From Williamsia sp. (GTDB lineage Bacteria > Actinomycetota > Actinomycetes > Mycobacteriales > Mycobacteriaceae), in the NCBI RefSeq assembly GCF_016462415.1, contig NZ_JAEMTF010000010.1, positions 1 through 64,000 of the forward strand: a stretch of DNA of 64,000 bases, read 5' to 3'. How positions within the stretch are numbered: the stretch's first letter is position 1; every line of letters starts with the position of its first letter. This document shows positions 1 through 11,074 of this stretch, in pieces. Under the pieces are notes generated by a model. That model was not told where the DNA came from and searched no databases. It saw only the letters and a program-made list of their open reading frames with translations. The translations under genes were made by a program, and so were the position numbers.

Positions 1-57
1 CTAGGACGCCGCCCTCTCAAGGCGGTAGCGCGGGTTCGAATCCCGTCGGGGCTACCA
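1..57 (+). tRNA. tRNA-Glu(CTC), 5' end truncated by the window
   Basis: Anticodon arm CCGCC-CTCTCAA-GGCGG (anticodon CTC), T-arm GCGGGTTCGAATCCCGT, 3' CCA at 55-57. Confidence 0.85.
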
Positions 58-64
58 GAAGAAA

Positions 65-107
65 TCCGTAGCAGTTCGTCTCGCTCAGCGAGACGAAGTG
101 CTACGGA
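65..107. terminator. Hairpin terminator between the tRNA and the convergent NADAR gene
   Basis: TCCGTAGCA-gtt-CGTCTCGC-tca-GCGAGACG-aag-TGCTACGGA, followed by ctttctgttt. Confidence 0.75.
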
Positions 108-598
108 CTTTCTGTTTCCAAGGGGTCGGGTGCGGCGAGTTCGGCGGCCAGACGCATCCGCACCGACATGAGGATCACGCCCAGTGCGTTGTCGCCGTCG
201 ACATCGATGTGCTCCGGGCACACACATGTTCCCCAGATCTGATCGTGCGCGGTGTTCCCGTTGACCAGGACGCTGCCCATGGTGGCCGCGAGCGCCACGC
301 CGAGGTCGGCGTTGTGGGCGAACTTGGCGGCGACGATGATCTCCATCGCCTGATAGCGGTCGACGCCCCAGTCCTCGACGGCCTCGACGGACTCACCGAA
401 CGCGGTGGCGTCCTCGGCGGACTCGATGGACGCAATGTGGACGACGTCATCGGGGTGTGCGGCTCGTGCGGCTGCGAAAGCGTGCTCGCTGGACGAGAAG
501 ACGGTGCCCCGGAACGGGGTCGGTACGGGAGCGGCGCTCGCGAGGTAGGCGTACGCGCCGGTGAAGGAGCCGATGACGAGTGGCCGGGGATCGGTCAT
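101..598 (-). CDS. NADAR-domain-like protein (alternative start at 649)
   Basis: Motifs FSSSEHAFAAARA and VNGNTAHDQIWG resemble NADAR/YbiA. Confidence 0.6.
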   Translation of the reverse strand: MTDPRPLVIGSFTGAYAYLASAAPVPTPFRGTVFSSSEHAFAAARAAHPDDVVHIASIESAEDATAFGESVEAVEDWGVDRYQAMEIIVAAKFAHNADLGVALAATMGSVLVNGNTAHDQIWGTCVCPEHIDVDGDNALGVILMSVRMRLAAELAAPDPLETESP

Positions 599-666
599 GA
601 CAGGGGAGGGGTCCTCACAGCCGGGCGACGCGAGTGCGTGCGTGTTCATCGTCGCACCGATCGCCG

Positions 667-1044
667 GTGTCGGTGCAACTCCCTACGATCCGCGCGCATC
701 ATCTGGCCGATCTGTACGACGACCCGGCCCGGGCGCTGATGTGGGACGTGCGCGCACTCGACGCCGCGGACGCGCTGACCGACGATTGGGCGCAGCACCA
801 CCACGCGAGCCTGCAGGTGGCCGGCTTCTACCCGTCGCTCCACCTGAACCTGGCCGACAACCTCCGGCGGCTCGGATCGTTCGACGCGGCGGCCGAGCAT
901 CTCGCCGCGGCACGGGAACGGGCGTCGGCACTGCCCGACGGCGACTACGGAGCGCTGATCCGCGGCGCGATCGACGGGGTGGGCGAGTCCGTCGACAGGC
1001 GGTCGACCGAGCGCCGCCCGTCGGCCCCCGGACCGGCGAGCTGA
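667..1044 (+). CDS. Conserved hypothetical protein, TPR-like (start uncertain; ORF opens at 634)
   Basis: LADLYDDPARALMWDVRALDAADAL...LADNLRRLGSFDAAAEHLAAARE reads as a helical repeat. Confidence 0.5.
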   Translation: MSVQLPTIRAHHLADLYDDPARALMWDVRALDAADALTDDWAQHHHASLQVAGFYPSLHLNLADNLRRLGSFDAAAEHLAAARERASALPDGDYGALIRGAIDGVGESVDRRSTERRPSAPGPAS

Positions 1045-1069
1045 CCGAGACACTCGGCCGGGGAAGGCC

Positions 1070-1567
1070 TCAGAGGTACTGAGCGGTGTTGCCGGCCAAC
1101 GGCATCTCGGGGAGACCGAGCTTACGATGATCCCAGCTGCGGGTGCGTTCGGCGACGACGCGCACCGCGACCCGCTTGTTCATCATCGCGTCGACGAACG
1201 GCTTGACCTCCTCGGAGTACTCGCCGTTGTAGCGCTCCCACACACTGATCCCCACCCGCAGCAGGGTGTCGGGGTCGTCGACTATCTCGGCGCGGCCCTC
1301 GACCGCGACACCACGCAGGGTGTCGTAGGTGTCGCCCGCCTCGACCATCACCGACACCGTCGGGTCGCGGCGGATGTTGACCGCCTTCTGGGACTTGGCC
1401 TTGGTCTCGAACCAGATCTCGCCGTCGAGCAGGGCGTACCACATGGCCACGAGGTGCACCGAGCCCGACGCCGAGCGCGTCGCCAATGTCGCAGTGCGGC
1501 TGCGGGTGAGGAACGACTCGATCTCCTCGTCGCTCATCACGATCTGCGACCGTTGGTTGTTTCCCAT
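1070..1567 (-). CDS. Pyridoxamine 5'-phosphate oxidase / F420-dependent reductase family protein
   Basis: Start MGNNQRSQIVMSDEEIESFLTRSRTATLATRSASGSVHLVAMWYALLDGEIWFET; split beta-barrel flavin/F420-binding family pattern. Confidence 0.8.
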   Translation of the reverse strand: MGNNQRSQIVMSDEEIESFLTRSRTATLATRSASGSVHLVAMWYALLDGEIWFETKAKSQKAVNIRRDPTVSVMVEAGDTYDTLRGVAVEGRAEIVDDPDTLLRVGISVWERYNGEYSEEVKPFVDAMMNKRVAVRVVAERTRSWDHRKLGLPEMPLAGNTAQYL

Positions 1568-1605
1568 GCGAGGGGCTCCTGTCAGTGGTGGTGATGCGAG
1601 GTGGA

Positions 1606-2361
1606 TCAGGCGTGCAACAGGCGTTTGTGGATCGCGTCGGCCGCGGCGAGCAGGTCGGCCGCCCAGCGGGATCCGGGTCGGCGGCCCATGCGGTCGATCG
1701 GCCCGGAGACCGAGATCGCGGCGACGACGTCGCCGGCGGCGTCGCGGACCGGCGCGGAGACGCTCGCGACGCCGGCCTCCCGCTCGCCGGCACTCTGCGC
1801 CCAGCCGCGCCTGCGGATCTCCAGCAGCGTCCTCTCGCCGAACGCGCTGTCGGTCAGCAGGGTCCGCTGCGTCGCCGGATCGGCCCACGCCAGCAGGACC
1901 TTGGCCCCGGACCCGGCGGTCATCGGCAGGTAGGCGCCCACGGGCACCGTGTCGCGCAGGCCGGTGGGCGGTTCCATCGCCGCGACGCAGATGCGCTGGG
2001 TGCCCTCACGTCGATACAACTGCACCGATTCACCGGTGATCTCGCGCAGACGCGGCAGCACCATCATCGCGGCCTCGCGCACGGTGTCGGTCGCCTCCGC
2101 GGCGAGTTCGGCCAGGGCCGGGCCGGGGCACCACTGTCCGGCGGCGTTGCGCACCAGGAGGCGGTGCGTCTCGAGGCCCATCGCGAGCCGGTGGGCCGTC
2201 GCGCGGGGCAGGCCGGTCTTGACGCACAGTTCGTTGAGATTGCAGGGGCTCTCGGCGATCGACCGCAGCACCGCGACCGACTTGTCCAGTACACCGACCC
2301 CGCTGACGACCATGGGCGAACCCGTCCCACCGGTCGTCGTCGGTGCGCTAATATGTCTCAC
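1606..2361 (-). CDS. IclR-family transcriptional regulator, divergent from leuCD (LtbR-like)
   Basis: N-terminal HTH (NLNELCVKTGLPRATAHRLAMGLE), IclR effector domain, position beside leuC. Confidence 0.9.
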   Translation of the reverse strand: MRHISAPTTTGGTGSPMVVSGVGVLDKSVAVLRSIAESPCNLNELCVKTGLPRATAHRLAMGLETHRLLVRNAAGQWCPGPALAELAAEATDTVREAAMMVLPRLREITGESVQLYRREGTQRICVAAMEPPTGLRDTVPVGAYLPMTAGSGAKVLLAWADPATQRTLLTDSAFGERTLLEIRRRGWAQSAGEREAGVASVSAPVRDAAGDVVAAISVSGPIDRMGRRPGSRWAADLLAAADAIHKRLLHA

Positions 2362-2416
2362 AGGTCGATACTAGACTCCCGAATATTGATATGCACGCGA
2401 ATGTGGTGATGACGCA

Positions 2417-3844
2417 ATGAGTACAGCGAAGACTTTGGCCGAGAAGGTCTGGGCCGAACATGTCGTCCAGTACGGCGAGGCCGATGCCAGTGGGCAGCAC
2501 AATCCGGACCTCATCTACATCGACCTCCATCTCGTCCACGAGGTGACGTCGCCGCAGGCGTTCGAGGGGCTGCGGTTGGCCGGGCGGCCGGTCCGTCGGC
2601 CCGATCTCACCATCGCCACCGAGGACCACAACGTCCCCACCATCGACATCGACAAGCCGATCGCCGACGTGGTGTCGCGGACCCAGGTGGACACGTTGCG
2701 CAGCAACTGCGCCGAGTTCGGGATCCGACTGCACCCCATGGGAGACGTCGAGCAGGGCATCGTCCACATCATCGGTCCCCAGCTCGGGCTCACCCAGCCG
2801 GGCATGACGATCGTGTGCGGCGACAGCCATACCTCGACGCACGGTGCATTCGGTGCGCTGGCAATGGGAATCGGCACCTCGGAGGTCGAACACGTCCTCG
2901 CGACCCAGACCCTGTCGTTGCGCCCGTTCAAGACCATGGCGATCACCGTCGACGGTGAACTGCCCGTCGGCGTGACGAGCAAGGACCTGATCCTGGCGAT
3001 CATCGCCGAGATCGGGACCGGCGGAGGCCAGGGATACGTCCTGGAATACCGCGGCCCGGCCATCGAGAAGCTGTCGATGGAGGCGCGAATGACCATCTGC
3101 AACATGTCGATCGAGGCGGGGGCCCGCGCGGGCATGATCGCGCCGGACCAGACGACCTATGACTACCTGCAGGGCCGGCCCAACGCGCCGACCGGTGACG
3201 ACTGGGATCGCGCCGTCGAGCACTGGGAGAGCCTGCGCACCGATCCCGGGGCGGTGTACGACGAGGAGGTGCGCATCGACGCCACCACGTTGTCCCCCTT
3301 CGTCACCTGGGGGACCAACCCAGGGCAGGGCGCCCCGTTGAGCGCGACCGTCCCCGACCCCGCCGAGTTCGGGGACTCCTCGGCGGCGACGTCGGCCGAA
3401 AAAGCCCTCGCGTACATGGATCTGATCCCCGGCACCCCGCTGCGCGACATCTCCATCGACACCGTCTTCGTCGGCTCGTGCACCAACGGGCGGATCGAGG
3501 ACCTGCGCTCGGTCGCCGAGATCCTGCGCGGTCGTACCGTCGCCGAAGGTATGCGGATGCTCATCGTCCCGGGCTCCATGCGGGTCCGCGCGCAGGCCGA
3601 GACCGAGGGCCTGGGCGAGATCTTCACCGCCGCAGGTGCGGAGTGGCGGCAGGCGGGTTGCTCGATGTGTCTGGGCATGAACCCCGACCAGCTGGCCCCG
3701 GGGGAGCGCTGCGCGTCGACTTCCAACCGCAATTTCGAGGGCCGTCAGGGCAAGGGCGGCCGGACCCACCTGGTCTCGCCGGAGGTGGCCGCCGCCACCG
3801 CGATTCGCGGGCGGCTCTCGGCCCCCGCCGATCTGAACGCCTGA
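2417..3844 (+). CDS. leuC: 3-isopropylmalate dehydratase large subunit
   Basis: Aconitase-family motifs [57 protein letters not shown]. Confidence 0.97.
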   Translation: MSTAKTLAEKVWAEHVVQYGEADASGQHNPDLIYIDLHLVHEVTSPQAFEGLRLAGRPVRRPDLTIATEDHNVPTIDIDKPIADVVSRTQVDTLRSNCAEFGIRLHPMGDVEQGIVHIIGPQLGLTQPGMTIVCGDSHTSTHGAFGALAMGIGTSEVEHVLATQTLSLRPFKTMAITVDGELPVGVTSKDLILAIIAEIGTGGGQGYVLEYRGPAIEKLSMEARMTICNMSIEAGARAGMIAPDQTTYDYLQGRPNAPTGDDWDRAVEHWESLRTDPGAVYDEEVRIDATTLSPFVTWGTNPGQGAPLSATVPDPAEFGDSSAATSAEKALAYMDLIPGTPLRDISIDTVFVGSCTNGRIEDLRSVAEILRGRTVAEGMRMLIVPGSMRVRAQAETEGLGEIFTAAGAEWRQAGCSMCLGMNPDQLAPGERCASTSNRNFEGRQGKGGRTHLVSPEVAAATAIRGRLSAPADLNA

Positions 3845-3874
3845 CCAGTTCCGCCACACGACCCGCGAGGAATC

Positions 3875-4462
3875 ATGAAACCGTTCACCACCCACACCGG
3901 AATCGGCGTACCCCTGCGCCGCAGCAACGTCGACACCGACCAGATCATCCCGGCGGTGTACCTGAAGCGGGTCACCCGCACCGGATTTGAGGACGGTCTG
4001 TTCGCCGCCTGGCGCAACGACCCGGACTTCATCCTCAACAACGAGCCGTGGTCGCGGGGTTCGGTGCTCGTGGCCGGCCCCGATTTCGGCACCGGGTCCT
4101 CGCGCGAGCACGCCGTCTGGGCTCTCTCGGACTTCGGATTCCGGGTCGTCATCTCGTCCCGTTTCGCCGACATCTTCCGCGGAAACGCCGGAAAAGCGGG
4201 TCTGGTGGCGGCTCAGGTGGAGCAGTCCGACGTCGAACTGATCTGGAAAAGGCTCGAAGAAACGCCCGGGACGGAAATCACGGTCAGCCTTGAGGATCGA
4301 ACCGTGTCGGTCGATGACCTGGTGGTGCGCTTCGGGATTGACGACTACACGAGGTGGCGTCTGATGGAGGGGCTCGACGACATCGGATTGACATTACGCC
4401 AGGTAGAGGCCATTTCTGAGTTCGAAAAGGTAAGGCCCGTATGGAAACCGGTAACCCTGTGA
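3875..4462 (+). CDS. leuD: 3-isopropylmalate dehydratase small subunit
   Basis: [32 protein letters not shown]; directly follows leuC. Confidence 0.97.
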   Translation: MKPFTTHTGIGVPLRRSNVDTDQIIPAVYLKRVTRTGFEDGLFAAWRNDPDFILNNEPWSRGSVLVAGPDFGTGSSREHAVWALSDFGFRVVISSRFADIFRGNAGKAGLVAAQVEQSDVELIWKRLEETPGTEITVSLEDRTVSVDDLVVRFGIDDYTRWRLMEGLDDIGLTLRQVEAISEFEKVRPVWKPVTL

Positions 4463-4630
4463 ACCCCGCCTGAGGATCTCCTGAGGGCCGACACCGTATG
4501 TCCTTGGAGGACTACGTACATCGCGACACCGAAACTTTATCCACGTAGGACGTGGAACTTTTCGATTTTCACGTTTACCGTGTGCTGTAGCTGGCTCAAC
4601 GTGGGCCACCAGCTTGCGGAGGTTGAACCC

Positions 4631-5290
4631 ATGAATAAAGCAGAGCTCATCGAAGAGCTTACGAAGAAGTTGGACACCGACCGTCGCACGGCGACAGACG
4701 CTGTCGAGCACGTCGTCGACACAATCGTTCGCGCGGTGAACAAAGGTGAGAGCGTGACCATCACCGGTTTCGGCGTTTTCGAGAAGCGCAAGCGCGCCGC
4801 TCGGGTCGCGCGCAACCCGCGCACCGGTGAGACCGTGAAGGTCCGCCCGACGTCGGTTCCCGCGTTCCGTCCCGGCGCCCAGTTCAAGGCCGTCGTCGCG
4901 GGCAAGCAGAAGCTGAGCGCCTCCGGACCGGCGGTCAAGCGCGGCAGCGGAACTGCTGCCCCCACCAAGACCGCGGCCAAGAAGGCCCCGGCGAAGACCG
5001 CGGCCAAGAAGGCGGCACCGGCCAAGAAGGCGGCTCCGGCGAAGAAGGCCACCACCGCGGCGAAGAAGGTCGTACCGGCCAAGAAGGCCACCACCGCAGC
5101 CAAGAAGGCGACCACCGCGGTGAAGAAGGCGGCTCCGGCCAAGAAGGCCACCACCGCAGCCAAGAAGGCGACCACCGCGGTGAAGAAGGCGGCTCCGGCC
5201 AAGAAGGCCACTGCCGCAGTCAAGAAGGCGGCTCCCGCCAAGAAGACCGCAGCCAAGAAGGCTCCGGCCCGCAAGGCACGCGCTCGCTGA
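4631..5290 (+). CDS. hupB: HU-family nucleoid protein with long Lys/Ala C-terminal tail
   Basis: [36 protein letters not shown]...[26 protein letters not shown] plus [12 protein letters not shown] repeats. Confidence 0.97.
   Translation: MNKAELIEELTKKLDTDRRTATDAVEHVVDTIVRAVNKGESVTITGFGVFEKRKRAARVARNPRTGETVKVRPTSVPAFRPGAQFKAVVAGKQKLSASGPAVKRGSGTAAPTKTAAKKAPAKTAAKKAAPAKKAAPAKKATTAAKKVVPAKKATTAAKKATTAVKKAAPAKKATTAAKKATTAVKKAAPAKKATAAVKKAAPAKKTAAKKAPARKARAR
5076..5211 (+). repeat. About 2.2 copies of a 60-bp in-frame tandem repeat in the hupB tail
   Basis: Lines 5101 and 5161 are identical over about 51 bases, extending upstream into the AAGAAGGCCACCACCGCAGC unit. Confidence 0.9.
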
Positions 5291-5325
5291 TCGTCGTCAG
5301 ACGATCGGCGTTATCGACCAGCTGA

Positions 5326-5359
5326 CAACCCCCGACGGACTTCCCGCCGTCGGGGGTTG
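5326..5359. terminator. Bidirectional terminator between hupB and mutT1
   Basis: CAACCCCCGACGG-acttcccg-CCGTCGGGGGTTG, perfect 13-bp stem between convergent genes. Confidence 0.85.
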
Positions 5360-5388
5360 CCTGTGTCCGGGGTCTCTGCGCGTGGAGG

Positions 5389-6306
5389 TCAGTCGGAGTC
5401 GGCCCGGCGCAGTGGGCTGTCGATGTGGTCCACGGCGACGACATCGTCGCCGTCGAGGCTGAGCACCCACATGCTCGCCTTGCGGTTGCGGGTCCGCGGC
5501 ATGGACGCCGGACCCGCTCCGATCCACGACGCCAGCAGACCGGGAATCACCTTGCCCTGGCTACAGATCACGTGCACATCGTCGGCGCGCGCGATCTCCC
5601 GGACGCGGGCCAGCGCGGACTCCGGGTCCTCCCGGTAGCTCTCCTCCGACAGCGCCGGCTCCACCCGGATCGGCGCCGTGAGTGCCACGGCGAGCGGTTC
5701 GAGGGTCTGCAGGCATCGGGTCCGGTCGGCGGCGTGCAGGTACCGACCGCCGAAGGCGACGAACTGTTCGACGAGACGCTCGGCCTGGGTCCATCCGAAC
5801 GGCTCGAGCGGTCGGAGGCGATCGTCGCCCCGGTACCGTGCCGACCGACCGGCCTTGGCGTGGCGGACCACGAGCACGGTGTGGAGGTCGGCGGGCAGAC
5901 GGGCGAACTCGGCCAACACCTTCCGGTCCGCTCGGTAGCTGAGCCGGGCGCGCGCGTCCGCGACCGAGCACCACTCGATCTCGTCGACCTCCTCGTTCAC
6001 CACGAACTCACCGCCGGTGACCTGTGCCGACCAGTAGTGCACGTACTTGCGGCTCGATGAGCCGAGGTCGTAGTCGACCCGCCGGAGATGACGACCGAGG
6101 CGGACCGAATAGCCGGTCTCCTCGGCGATCTCACGGACGGCCGTCGCGACGAAGGTCTCGTCGTTCTCACACTTGCCCTTGGGCAGCGTCCAATCGTCGT
6201 ATCGGGGTCGGTGGATCACCGCGACCTCGATCGTGGGCTGGTCACCGACGACCGGTCGCCAGACCACGCCGCCGGCCGCGTACACCGATTTCTTCTGTGA
6301 CGTCAT
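5389..6306 (-). CDS. mutT1: NUDIX hydrolase fused to histidine phosphatase (MutT1-like)
   Basis: Nudix box GKCENDETFVATAVREIAEETGY and RHG-type motif VVRHAKAG; next to ppk. Confidence 0.92.
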   Translation of the reverse strand: MTSQKKSVYAAGGVVWRPVVGDQPTIEVAVIHRPRYDDWTLPKGKCENDETFVATAVREIAEETGYSVRLGRHLRRVDYDLGSSSRKYVHYWSAQVTGGEFVVNEEVDEIEWCSVADARARLSYRADRKVLAEFARLPADLHTVLVVRHAKAGRSARYRGDDRLRPLEPFGWTQAERLVEQFVAFGGRYLHAADRTRCLQTLEPLAVALTAPIRVEPALSEESYREDPESALARVREIARADDVHVICSQGKVIPGLLASWIGAGPASMPRTRNRKASMWVLSLDGDDVVAVDHIDSPLRRADSD

Positions 6307-6321
6307 CGCGTTGGGTCGTCG

Positions 6322-8556
6322 CTATGCGGAGTTGTCGGCCCTGCTGCGGTGTCGGCGCATCATCTCGCGTTGATGATCGCGCACCTTTTCACCGGCCGCG
6401 GGGGACGCGGTCCAGCCGCCGTCGGCCTCGAGGACCCAGCAGCGCGTGGTGGGATCGAGTGCGGAGGCGAAGATCTCGCCCATCTCACGGGTCAGTCGCT
6501 GATCGCGGACCTGCGCCATCACCTCGATACGCCGGTCGAGGTTGCGGTGCATCATGTCGGCGCTGCCGATCCAGTACTCGTCGAGGGCCCCGAAGTGCAG
6601 GATCCGGGAGTGCTCGAGGAACTGGCCGAGGATCGACCGGACCGTGATGTTGTCACTGATCCCGGGGACGTTCGGCCGGAGCGCGCAGATGCCGCGCACG
6701 ACGATCTCGACCGGCACGCCCGCCTGTGACGCGCGGTAGAGGGCGTCGATCACCTGCTCGTCGACGAGGGCGTTGGCCTTCAACTGGATTCGGGCGCGTT
6801 CGTCACCGGCGCGGTGGTGCTCGATCTCGGCGTTGATGCGCGCGATGATGCCCGCCCGGACACCGTGCGGTGCCACCAGCAGGTTGCGGTACTCGTGCTT
6901 GCGCGAGTACCCGGTCAACGTGTTGAACAGGTCGGTCAGGTCGGCGCCGATGTCGGGGGCCGCGGTGAGCAGGCCCACGTCCTCGTAGAGTCGCGCGGTC
7001 TTGGGATTGTAGTTACCGGTACCGATGTGGCAGTAGCGACGGATCGTCGACCCCTCGCGGCGAACGACGAGGCAGGTCTTGCAGTGGGTCTTGAGGCCGA
7101 CGAGTCCGTAGACCACGTGTACCCCCGCCTGCTCGAGCTGCCGTGCCCACTTGATGTTCGCCTGCTCGTCGAAGCGGGCCTTGATCTCGACGAGGGCGAC
7201 CACCTGCTTGCCCGCCTCGGCGGCGTCGATGAGCGCGTTGACGATCGGGGAGTCGCCGGAGGTGCGGTAGAGCGTCTGTTTGATGGCGAGGACCTGCGGA
7301 TCCGACGCGGCCTGCTCGATGAACCGTTGCACGCTCGTGGAGAACGAATCGTAGGGGTGGTGCACCAGAACGTCGCCCTCGCGCAGCGTCGCGAAGACGC
7401 TCTTGGGGGTCTCGCGTTCGCCGAAGGCCGGATGTGTCGCCGGGACGAAGGGGCGGTCCTTGAGTGCGGGACGGTCGAGCGCGAACACCTGGAACAGACA
7501 CGACAGGTCGAGGATCCCGGGGACCTCGATGACGTCGGCGGGGTTGACGTCGAGCTCGCGCAGCAGGAGTTCGAGCATGTGCTCGCTCATGTCGTCGGCG
7601 ACCTCGAGTCGCACCGGCGATCCGAAGCGGCGTCGGGCGAGTTCGCGCTCGAGAGCCTGCAACAGGTCCTCGTCGCGGTCCTCCTCGACCTCGAAGTCGG
7701 CGTTGCGGGTGATCCGGAAGACGTGGTGCTCGACGATCTCCATCCCCGGGAACAGATGTCCGAGGTTGGCCGCGATGAGCGTTTCCATCGGCAGCAGGAT
7801 CGTCGCCGCCGGGCCGTCGTCGTCGCCCTGCGAGCGACCGGACCGGGACATCAACTTGTCGACCTCGACGAAGCGACTCACGTTGTCGGGCACCTTGACA
7901 CGCGCGAAGTGCTCGCCGCCCTCGGCGACATCTGACACGGTGACGGCGAGGTTGATGCTCAGTCCGCTGATGTAGGGGAAGGGGTGTGCCGGGTCGACCG
8001 CGAGCGGGGTCAGGACCGGGAACACCTCCTCGTGGAAGTACTCCGACATCCGAACCTGCTCGTCGTCGGCGAGCTGATCCCAGGACACGACGTGGATGTT
8101 GTTGTCCGCCAGTGCGGGTCGGACGGAGTCCATGAACACGCGGGCATGCCGCTCGGCGATCTGCTGTGTGCGTTTGGCGATCATCGACAGCTGTTCGCGG
8201 GGCGAGAGCCCGTCGGCCGAACGCACCGACAACCCGGTCTCGTCGCGTCGTTTCAGTCCGGCCACACGGACCATGAAGAACTCGTCGAGGTTCGAGGAGA
8301 AGATCGCGAGGAACTTGGCCCGGTCGAGCAGGGGGAGCGAGGTGTCCTCGGCGAGGGCCAGAACGCGGGAGTTGAAGTCGAGCCAACTCAGTTCACGGTT
8401 GAGGTAGCGGTCCTCGGGGAGGTCGGCGCCCGCGTCGGGGACGAGTGTCGCGGCGGGCGGCGCCACCGGCAGAGCCGGGGTCATGACCTCCGGCGGTCGT
8501 GTCGCGACGTCGCCGTCGGCGGATGCATCTACGGGTGAACTGTCCTGGGAAGCCAC
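6322..8556 (-). CDS. ppk: Polyphosphate kinase (RNA-degradosome-type PPK1)
   Basis: [23 protein letters not shown]...[16 protein letters not shown]...[22 protein letters not shown]; likely GTG start at 8556. Confidence 0.96.
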   Translation of the reverse strand: MASQDSSPVDASADGDVATRPPEVMTPALPVAPPAATLVPDAGADLPEDRYLNRELSWLDFNSRVLALAEDTSLPLLDRAKFLAIFSSNLDEFFMVRVAGLKRRDETGLSVRSADGLSPREQLSMIAKRTQQIAERHARVFMDSVRPALADNNIHVVSWDQLADDEQVRMSEYFHEEVFPVLTPLAVDPAHPFPYISGLSINLAVTVSDVAEGGEHFARVKVPDNVSRFVEVDKLMSRSGRSQGDDDGPAATILLPMETLIAANLGHLFPGMEIVEHHVFRITRNADFEVEEDRDEDLLQALERELARRRFGSPVRLEVADDMSEHMLELLLRELDVNPADVIEVPGILDLSCLFQVFALDRPALKDRPFVPATHPAFGERETPKSVFATLREGDVLVHHPYDSFSTSVQRFIEQAASDPQVLAIKQTLYRTSGDSPIVNALIDAAEAGKQVVALVEIKARFDEQANIKWARQLEQAGVHVVYGLVGLKTHCKTCLVVRREGSTIRRYCHIGTGNYNPKTARLYEDVGLLTAAPDIGADLTDLFNTLTGYSRKHEYRNLLVAPHGVRAGIIARINAEIEHHRAGDERARIQLKANALVDEQVIDALYRASQAGVPVEIVVRGICALRPNVPGISDNITVRSILGQFLEHSRILHFGALDEYWIGSADMMHRNLDRRIEVMAQVRDQRLTREMGEIFASALDPTTRCWVLEADGGWTASPAAGEKVRDHQREMMRRHRSRADNSA

Positions 8557-8563
8557 GCCACCA

Positions 8564-9310
8564 TCATGACGCATGCGGCGTCGGCGTGGAGGCAAGGGAG
8601 CCGAGTCCGACCTCGGCGAGCACCTGTGCTGTGGCGCGACCGACGCCCAGGGTCATCGCCGCGGCGAGATCGTCGACCGTGTCGACGTCGGTGCGCAGAT
8701 CCGGCCACGACTCGCCGCCCTCGGCGACGAGATCCACCGCGCCCGCATCGCGGTGCGCCTGCGCGGACCCGACGCCGAACCGGGGCATGACGTCGGTGGT
8801 GTCGCCGACGATGAGCATCGCGGTGCCCGACCCGGAGCGGTCGGTGACGATGGCCTGGCGGTGACCGTGCGCCCGTGCGATCGCGGCGCGCAGATGCTCT
8901 GCCCGCAGGGCGGGAAGATCGGCCTGCAGCACGACGATCCGTGCATCGAGTGACCCGATGGCGGCGTCGATACCCCGGGCCAGAGCCCGGTTGAGCGAAC
9001 TCAGCGAACTCATCGCCGGATCCGCGACGCCCGCGGGCGCATCGGCGACGACCCGTGCGCCGTGCCGACGGGCGGCCGCGGAGACCTCGGGGTCCGGGGT
9101 GACCACGACGATGTCGTCGATTCCGGAGGCACGTGCAGCGGTGATCGTGTCGCTCATCATCGCCAGCACCAGGGCCCTGCGCGCAGCGGCAGGCACCACC
9201 GGGGACAGGCGGGTCTTGGCATCGGCGAGCCCCTTGACCGCCAGGACCGCCGCGATCGGCCGAGCCCCCGGCGCGGCCGAGGTCCCCTCAGGTGTCGCGT
9301 GCTCCATCAC
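8564..9310 (-). CDS. cofC: 2-phospho-L-lactate/phosphoenolpyruvate guanylyltransferase (F420 biosynthesis)
   Basis: [32 protein letters not shown]...VVTPDPEV...[13 protein letters not shown]. Confidence 0.9.
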   Translation of the reverse strand: MMEHATPEGTSAAPGARPIAAVLAVKGLADAKTRLSPVVPAAARRALVLAMMSDTITAARASGIDDIVVVTPDPEVSAAARRHGARVVADAPAGVADPAMSSLSSLNRALARGIDAAIGSLDARIVVLQADLPALRAEHLRAAIARAHGHRQAIVTDRSGSGTAMLIVGDTTDVMPRFGVGSAQAHRDAGAVDLVAEGGESWPDLRTDVDTVDDLAAAMTLGVGRATAQVLAEVGLGSLASTPTPHAS

Positions 9311-9448
9311 CCCACTATGCGACAGCGCGGGACCAGGCCGTCATCCGAGGTGTGTCACCACCGGATCTGCAGTCGGTCGTGCAGCGCGGGCGGGGCACTA
9401 GTGTGGTGGCGGGCCGGAGTCGACGGCCGTGGTCGAGGAGGTTTGTTC

Positions 9449-10438
9449 GTGCGCGCTGCCGTGATGGGTTCGGGATCCTGGGGAACGGCGATGGCCGCGG
9501 TACTGGTCGACGCGGGTACCGACACCGTCCTGTGGGCGCGGCGCCCCGAGCTGGCGCGCTCGATCGCCGACGACCACGTCAACCCCGACTATCTGCCGGG
9601 CATCACCCTTCCTGACTCCCTGCGCGCCGTGAGTTCGGCCGACGAGGCGCTCGACGGTGCCGACCTGGTCGTGTGCGCCGTGCCGTCGCAGTCGTTGCGC
9701 GCCAACCTCGCCGGGTGGTCCATCTCGCCGGACGCGACGCTGATGTCGTTGGCCAAGGGGGTGGAGAGCGACTCCCTGATGCGGATGAGCGAGGTGATCG
9801 CGCAGGTCACCGGCGCCGATCCGGACCGCATCGCGGTACTGTCCGGCCCCAATCTCGCGCGCGAGATCGCGCAGCGCCAACCCGCGGCGACCGTGGTGGC
9901 GTGCCCCGACGAGTCGCGCGCGGTGGACATCCAGAACGCCTGCAGCACATCGTATTTTCGCCCGTACACCAACACCGACGTGGTGGGCTGTGAGATCGGC
10001 GGGGCGGTCAAGAACGTGATCGCGCTGGCCTGCGGGATGGCATCGGGCGCCGGACTCGGCGAGAACACCCTGGCCTCGATCATCACCCGCGGACTGGCTG
10101 AGACCATCCGGCTCGGGGAGGCGCTCGGCGCCAAGCCGGAGACGTTCGCCGGTCTGGCCGGTGTCGGCGACCTGGTCGCCACGTGCTCCTCACCGCTCTC
10201 GCGCAACCGGTCGTTCGGGTCCCGCCTGGGCGAGGGACGCAGCCTGACCGAGGCCCAGGAGGCCACCAACGGTCAGGTGGCCGAAGGTGTGAAGTCGTGT
10301 TCGTCGGTGCGCGCGCTGGCGGCCGGCCACGGCGTGGAGATGCCACTGACCGACGCGGTGCACCGCGTCTGCCACGAGGGGCTCGGGGTGCGCGACGCGA
10401 TCATCGCGCTGTTGAGCCGCAGCACCAAGCCGGAGTGA
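9449..10438 (+). CDS. gpsA: NAD(P)-dependent glycerol-3-phosphate dehydrogenase
   Basis: GTG start [58 protein letters not shown]. Confidence 0.96.
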   Translation: MRAAVMGSGSWGTAMAAVLVDAGTDTVLWARRPELARSIADDHVNPDYLPGITLPDSLRAVSSADEALDGADLVVCAVPSQSLRANLAGWSISPDATLMSLAKGVESDSLMRMSEVIAQVTGADPDRIAVLSGPNLAREIAQRQPAATVVACPDESRAVDIQNACSTSYFRPYTNTDVVGCEIGGAVKNVIALACGMASGAGLGENTLASIITRGLAETIRLGEALGAKPETFAGLAGVGDLVATCSSPLSRNRSFGSRLGEGRSLTEAQEATNGQVAEGVKSCSSVRALAAGHGVEMPLTDAVHRVCHEGLGVRDAIIALLSRSTKPE

Positions 10439-10453
10439 CGCGCGGGCGTCGTC

Positions 10454-11071
10454 TCAGGAACCGAGATCGATCGGGGCGAGCGGCAGGACCTGCTCGATGA
10501 TCTTCGAGACGTCGGAGATGGCGCCGTTGCCGGAGTTGTTCGGCAGCCACAGCGCCACGTACGGGCGGTGATCGACGGCGAACCAGAGCGCGCCCTTCTC
10601 GCCCTCCTTCGGCGCCCGCTGGAACCACTGCACCGGATCGACGGTCTGCAGGGCCGAGGTCGGCGCGAGGTCGTCGGGGCGGGGCACGCCGCAGCGCAGC
10701 TGGACCGGGCCGGGTGAATCGCCGCCCTTGGCCCACTGGATGAGTCCGTCGGACTCCGTGCGCTCACCGAAGTTCTCGAACTTCTGGGGCAGTGCGGCGA
10801 TCAACCGGGCGCAGCCCTGCTCACCCGACTGCGGCGCAGCCGCGGACTGCAGCGGCAACGGGCCCGGTGAGCTGGTGTTCTTGGCGGCGGCGAAGACGAT
10901 GAACAGGACGACGACCATCACCGGGATCGCGACGATGGTCGCGATCAGGGCCGGGCTGCGTCGCCCGGGTGCGGCGGGGGACCGGTCGGCGTCCGACGCG
11001 GCGGCATCGGTGTCGGGGGCGTCGGTGTCGGACGTGCCGGGGTCGTCTGCGTCATGGGTGCCGGATGCCAC
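10454..11071 (-). CDS. DUF3515-family membrane-anchored protein
   Basis: One TM helix (LIATIVAIPVMVVVLFIVFAAA), then C..LIAALP...LRCGVPRP pattern; next to thiL. Confidence 0.75.
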   Translation of the reverse strand: MASGTHDADDPGTSDTDAPDTDAAASDADRSPAAPGRRSPALIATIVAIPVMVVVLFIVFAAAKNTSSPGPLPLQSAAAPQSGEQGCARLIAALPQKFENFGERTESDGLIQWAKGGDSPGPVQLRCGVPRPDDLAPTSALQTVDPVQWFQRAPKEGEKGALWFAVDHRPYVALWLPNNSGNGAISDVSKIIEQVLPLAPIDLGS

Positions 11072-11074
11072 GGG

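Noticed and set aside
2348-4111. 587-aa minus-strand ORF antisense to leuC/leuD
   Set aside because: Typical high-GC shadow ORF with Asp/His/Arg/Gly-rich composition; leuC and leuD on the other strand have full family motifs
8557-8595. Apparent overlap of ppk with cofC
   Set aside because: Likely due to an over-extended ppk start; a GTG at 8556 removes it
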